Source: Leuctra nigra
Taxonomy: Eukaryota; Arthropoda; Insecta; Plecoptera; Leuctridae
Direction: 5' to 3'
Length of the DNA stretch: 64,000 nt
NCBI GenBank assembly: GCA_934045905.1
Contig: OW203768.1
Location: 7,034,316 to 7,098,315, forward strand
The notes beneath the pieces are model-generated. The model saw only the letters and a list, made by a program, of their open reading frames with translations, had not been told where the DNA came from and ran no database searches. How positions within the stretch are numbered: the stretch's first letter is position 1; each line of letters opens with the position of its first letter. Shown here piece after piece: positions 61,880 to 64,000 of this stretch. The position numbers and the translations under genes were made by a program.

Positions 61880-64000
61880 AAAATACAAGCAAAGAATCGT
61901 AAAATAATAGTAAAAGGTGTCAATAAGAAATATGGCAATAAATGACTGCAATTGTGGACGGGATTTTGAAAATAGTGTTCCTCAAATTTACTTCATTTTT
62001 TGGCATAAAATACAGAACGGAATCACCTAGTTTTCATGGAATTTTGTAAACCTTTTTAATACCTACGTGTCTTGAGTGCTAAACTATAGTCACAAAACAA
62101 TCTATTATTTCTCAAGAATTGTCAAAATAGGACTGGCAATTCCAAGAAGTCCCCAAATCCACAAACGAAACCTTCGATTTTCCCATAGAATTGGAAAAAA
62201 TATAACACCTTCATTGCATTAACTTTATTCCAATATCTGCTGAGCATCTCATAAAACCCGATATTTACCTTCAATTCCCTGGAAATAAGACGCCTTCATC
62301 AGGGGCACGAGATTGAGATTTAATAAGAGAGTAATCTTCTTGATCGGCAGTCAGCATCCAGCTGTATGCTACCCTCCCACGTGTAGGCCTGAAATATCAC
62401 CGTATGCTTGACGGTTCACCCATTGCAGACATTTTAACACGTATTAAGGAGATTTTATACCCCACCAAATTTAACAGCGCCTTGGGGCTAACAAAATCTG
62501 GGAGATTTTATACGTCACACCAGCATATGAAATCCAATCTAGATTCCTGAATGAATGAAAAACGTATGATGGTGACAAGTGTAAAGATACGTTCACAATC
62601 ACATGAGCGGATTCGGGATTTGCGTTTTGACTTTTGAGGAAAGGAAATCGTCTTTCAAAAATGATAAGTTGGGCTAGGATGTTTATGACATATCCTTTTT
62701 TCGGTTTTTGTTCAGACGCGTCTAAAAATGAGATATAAATATGATTCATGTGTTCCTGATTTCAAAAATATGTGTTTCATTTTGCCTGAAAATGCCTTTT
62801 TCTCATTTTTTTTTATGAATTCAGACCTTTTCATGCTATTTTAAGGTCTTTTTTTCCTTTTTTAAATTATTGTGGAAAATAATATGATGTTTGTTGCAAG
62901 TTACAAGTACAACGATTTTATAAATTTTGGTCTAGACCACAATTCATAAAATTTCCATCCACCATTTGGATGGCCAACAACAATTGACACTTCATACATT
63001 GTCACATTCATACCATAATAATTTTAAGTTAATTTTAATATATTACTCCAAGTCCAACTCCTAAACCGATAAATCGAATAGTATGTCGAAGAATCTATCT
63101 AACATACCATAAAATTTAATTGGTCCTTTTTCGGGATTTCGTGGTCCTTTTTAAATAGTTTTAAGGTACTATTTGCCTGCCTTTTTGGACGTTTCATAGT
63201 TCATAAACATCCTAGCCCTAAGGATAAGTAATCCCAAAATATATTATCAATAGCAAAGTATGATGTAACAAATTCGATCCGAGCGCCTTCTAAAAGCATT
63301 GCTTTCTGCGCCCAATCCAACCCCCTCCCCCCTTCTTCAACCCTCAAACAGACCGTTCAAACAACATCTAAAACTGTGTTTGCCAAAACTCAACTGCAAT
63401 TTGACCTCAGCACTCGGGCTTCCAAATGGCCGGCGATTGTTTGGCGAAGTTTTTCACTACTTGTGAGGTTTCTGCTTTCTGTTCCCATCTGTCTCCACAG
63501 CTGTCAGTCCCACGTGGTCTCATTGTGTTACGTGTTATGCGTGGGGACGAATTGTCACCACTTTACAGTTCAAATAGTTGCTTCCCTCTCACTCATCCTC
63601 GATGATCCTTGATGGAACATCGTCAAATAAGTGGAATGGCTACAATCTAGGGTTATGATTTAAACCATGTTTAAATATTAATAATCTGCTCACTCAAATT
63701 TGACAGAAGTTTAAACCTCTGTTTAATCCCCATAGTAATTATTATTATGGATATCCACACTCTCACTCTACTAATAATTGAGACTACGAGTCAATTTTTT
63801 TATTTGTATGGACTTTCAGAATATACCTTCGGTTTTCAGAAAAAATTGCCACAAGTCTTGAAAAACTCAATTGAAATATCGATTTGTATGGAAGATAAAT
63901 ACAAGTTTCAACATAAAACATCGTTTATCTCTTTTTCATTGAATGTGACTCATAGCGTTCTTTCCCTGTGCCCTTCTTTACGTGGGTAAATTAGGACAAA

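Larger units (their letters stand above)
60760..64000. other. spacer without a recognised gene
   Basis: Mostly AT-rich. It contains a C run with (CA)n at 61844-61879 and a CpG-rich open segment at 61662-61817, described separately. The short frames elsewhere lack motifs or splice support. The sequence ends without entering a recognisable exon. Confidence 0.5.

Noticed and set aside
1..64000. CRISPR array, bacterial operon or riboswitch
   Set aside because: The window is clearly eukaryotic. The repeats found are microsatellites, hairpins and transposon ends, not spaced direct repeats with unique spacers.

Overview
The window is insect nuclear DNA: AT-rich, with spliced genes, a eukaryotic tRNA and many non-LTR retrotransposons and hairpin or hAT-type MITEs. 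The exact order cannot be fixed from sequence alone. The abundance of TAGGTAGGTACCTA-like runs fits Hemiptera or Lepidoptera, but that is only an impression.

Region 1 (about 1-35,050, minus strand) is an array of alternative 3' terminal exons of the BTB zinc-finger gene longitudinals lacking (lola). I place 21 zinc-finger exons (one cut by the window edge), one probable exon without fingers (10005-10084) and one weaker fingerless candidate (34919-35049). Every exon begins after an AG acceptor in the same phase (two bases, then whole codons), as needed if all are joined to one common donor. Most encode a C2HC finger followed by a C2H2 finger separated by a short CGKEPxF-like linker. Several start without a methionine. 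The common BTB exons are not in the window; they must lie upstream of coordinate 64,000 on this strand or be joined by trans-splicing, which is known for Drosophila lola. Two exons are visibly broken: one is split by a 1.5-kb retrotransposon insertion with its target duplication, the other carries a 31-bp duplication that shifts the frame. One exon (33653-34056) has four fingers.

Mobile elements crowd the array: a full-length two-ORF non-LTR retrotransposon (19137-23904) with intact ORFs, a 5'-truncated Jockey-like element inside a lola exon (3613-5142), a decayed LINE (about 31556-33569) split by an 830-bp DNA transposon, hAT-type MITEs with 8-bp target duplications, and several hairpin families.

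Region 2 (about 35,050-43,300) is repeat-rich spacer followed by an uninterrupted plus-strand ORF for Strip, the striatin-interacting protein of the STRIPAK phosphatase/kinase complex.

Region 3 (44,623-57,512, minus strand) is an eight-coding-exon gene for a BTB-BACK-TLDc protein of about 496 residues. Its introns contain, on the same strand, the intronless genes for spliceosomal SmE and ribosome production factor 1 (Brix domain), plus a tRNA-Val(CAC).

Region 4 (59,146-60,759, minus strand) holds a single-exon RS-rich and proline-rich protein of unknown role. The remainder to 64,000 shows no recognisable gene apart from a short CpG-rich open stretch near 61,660-61,820.
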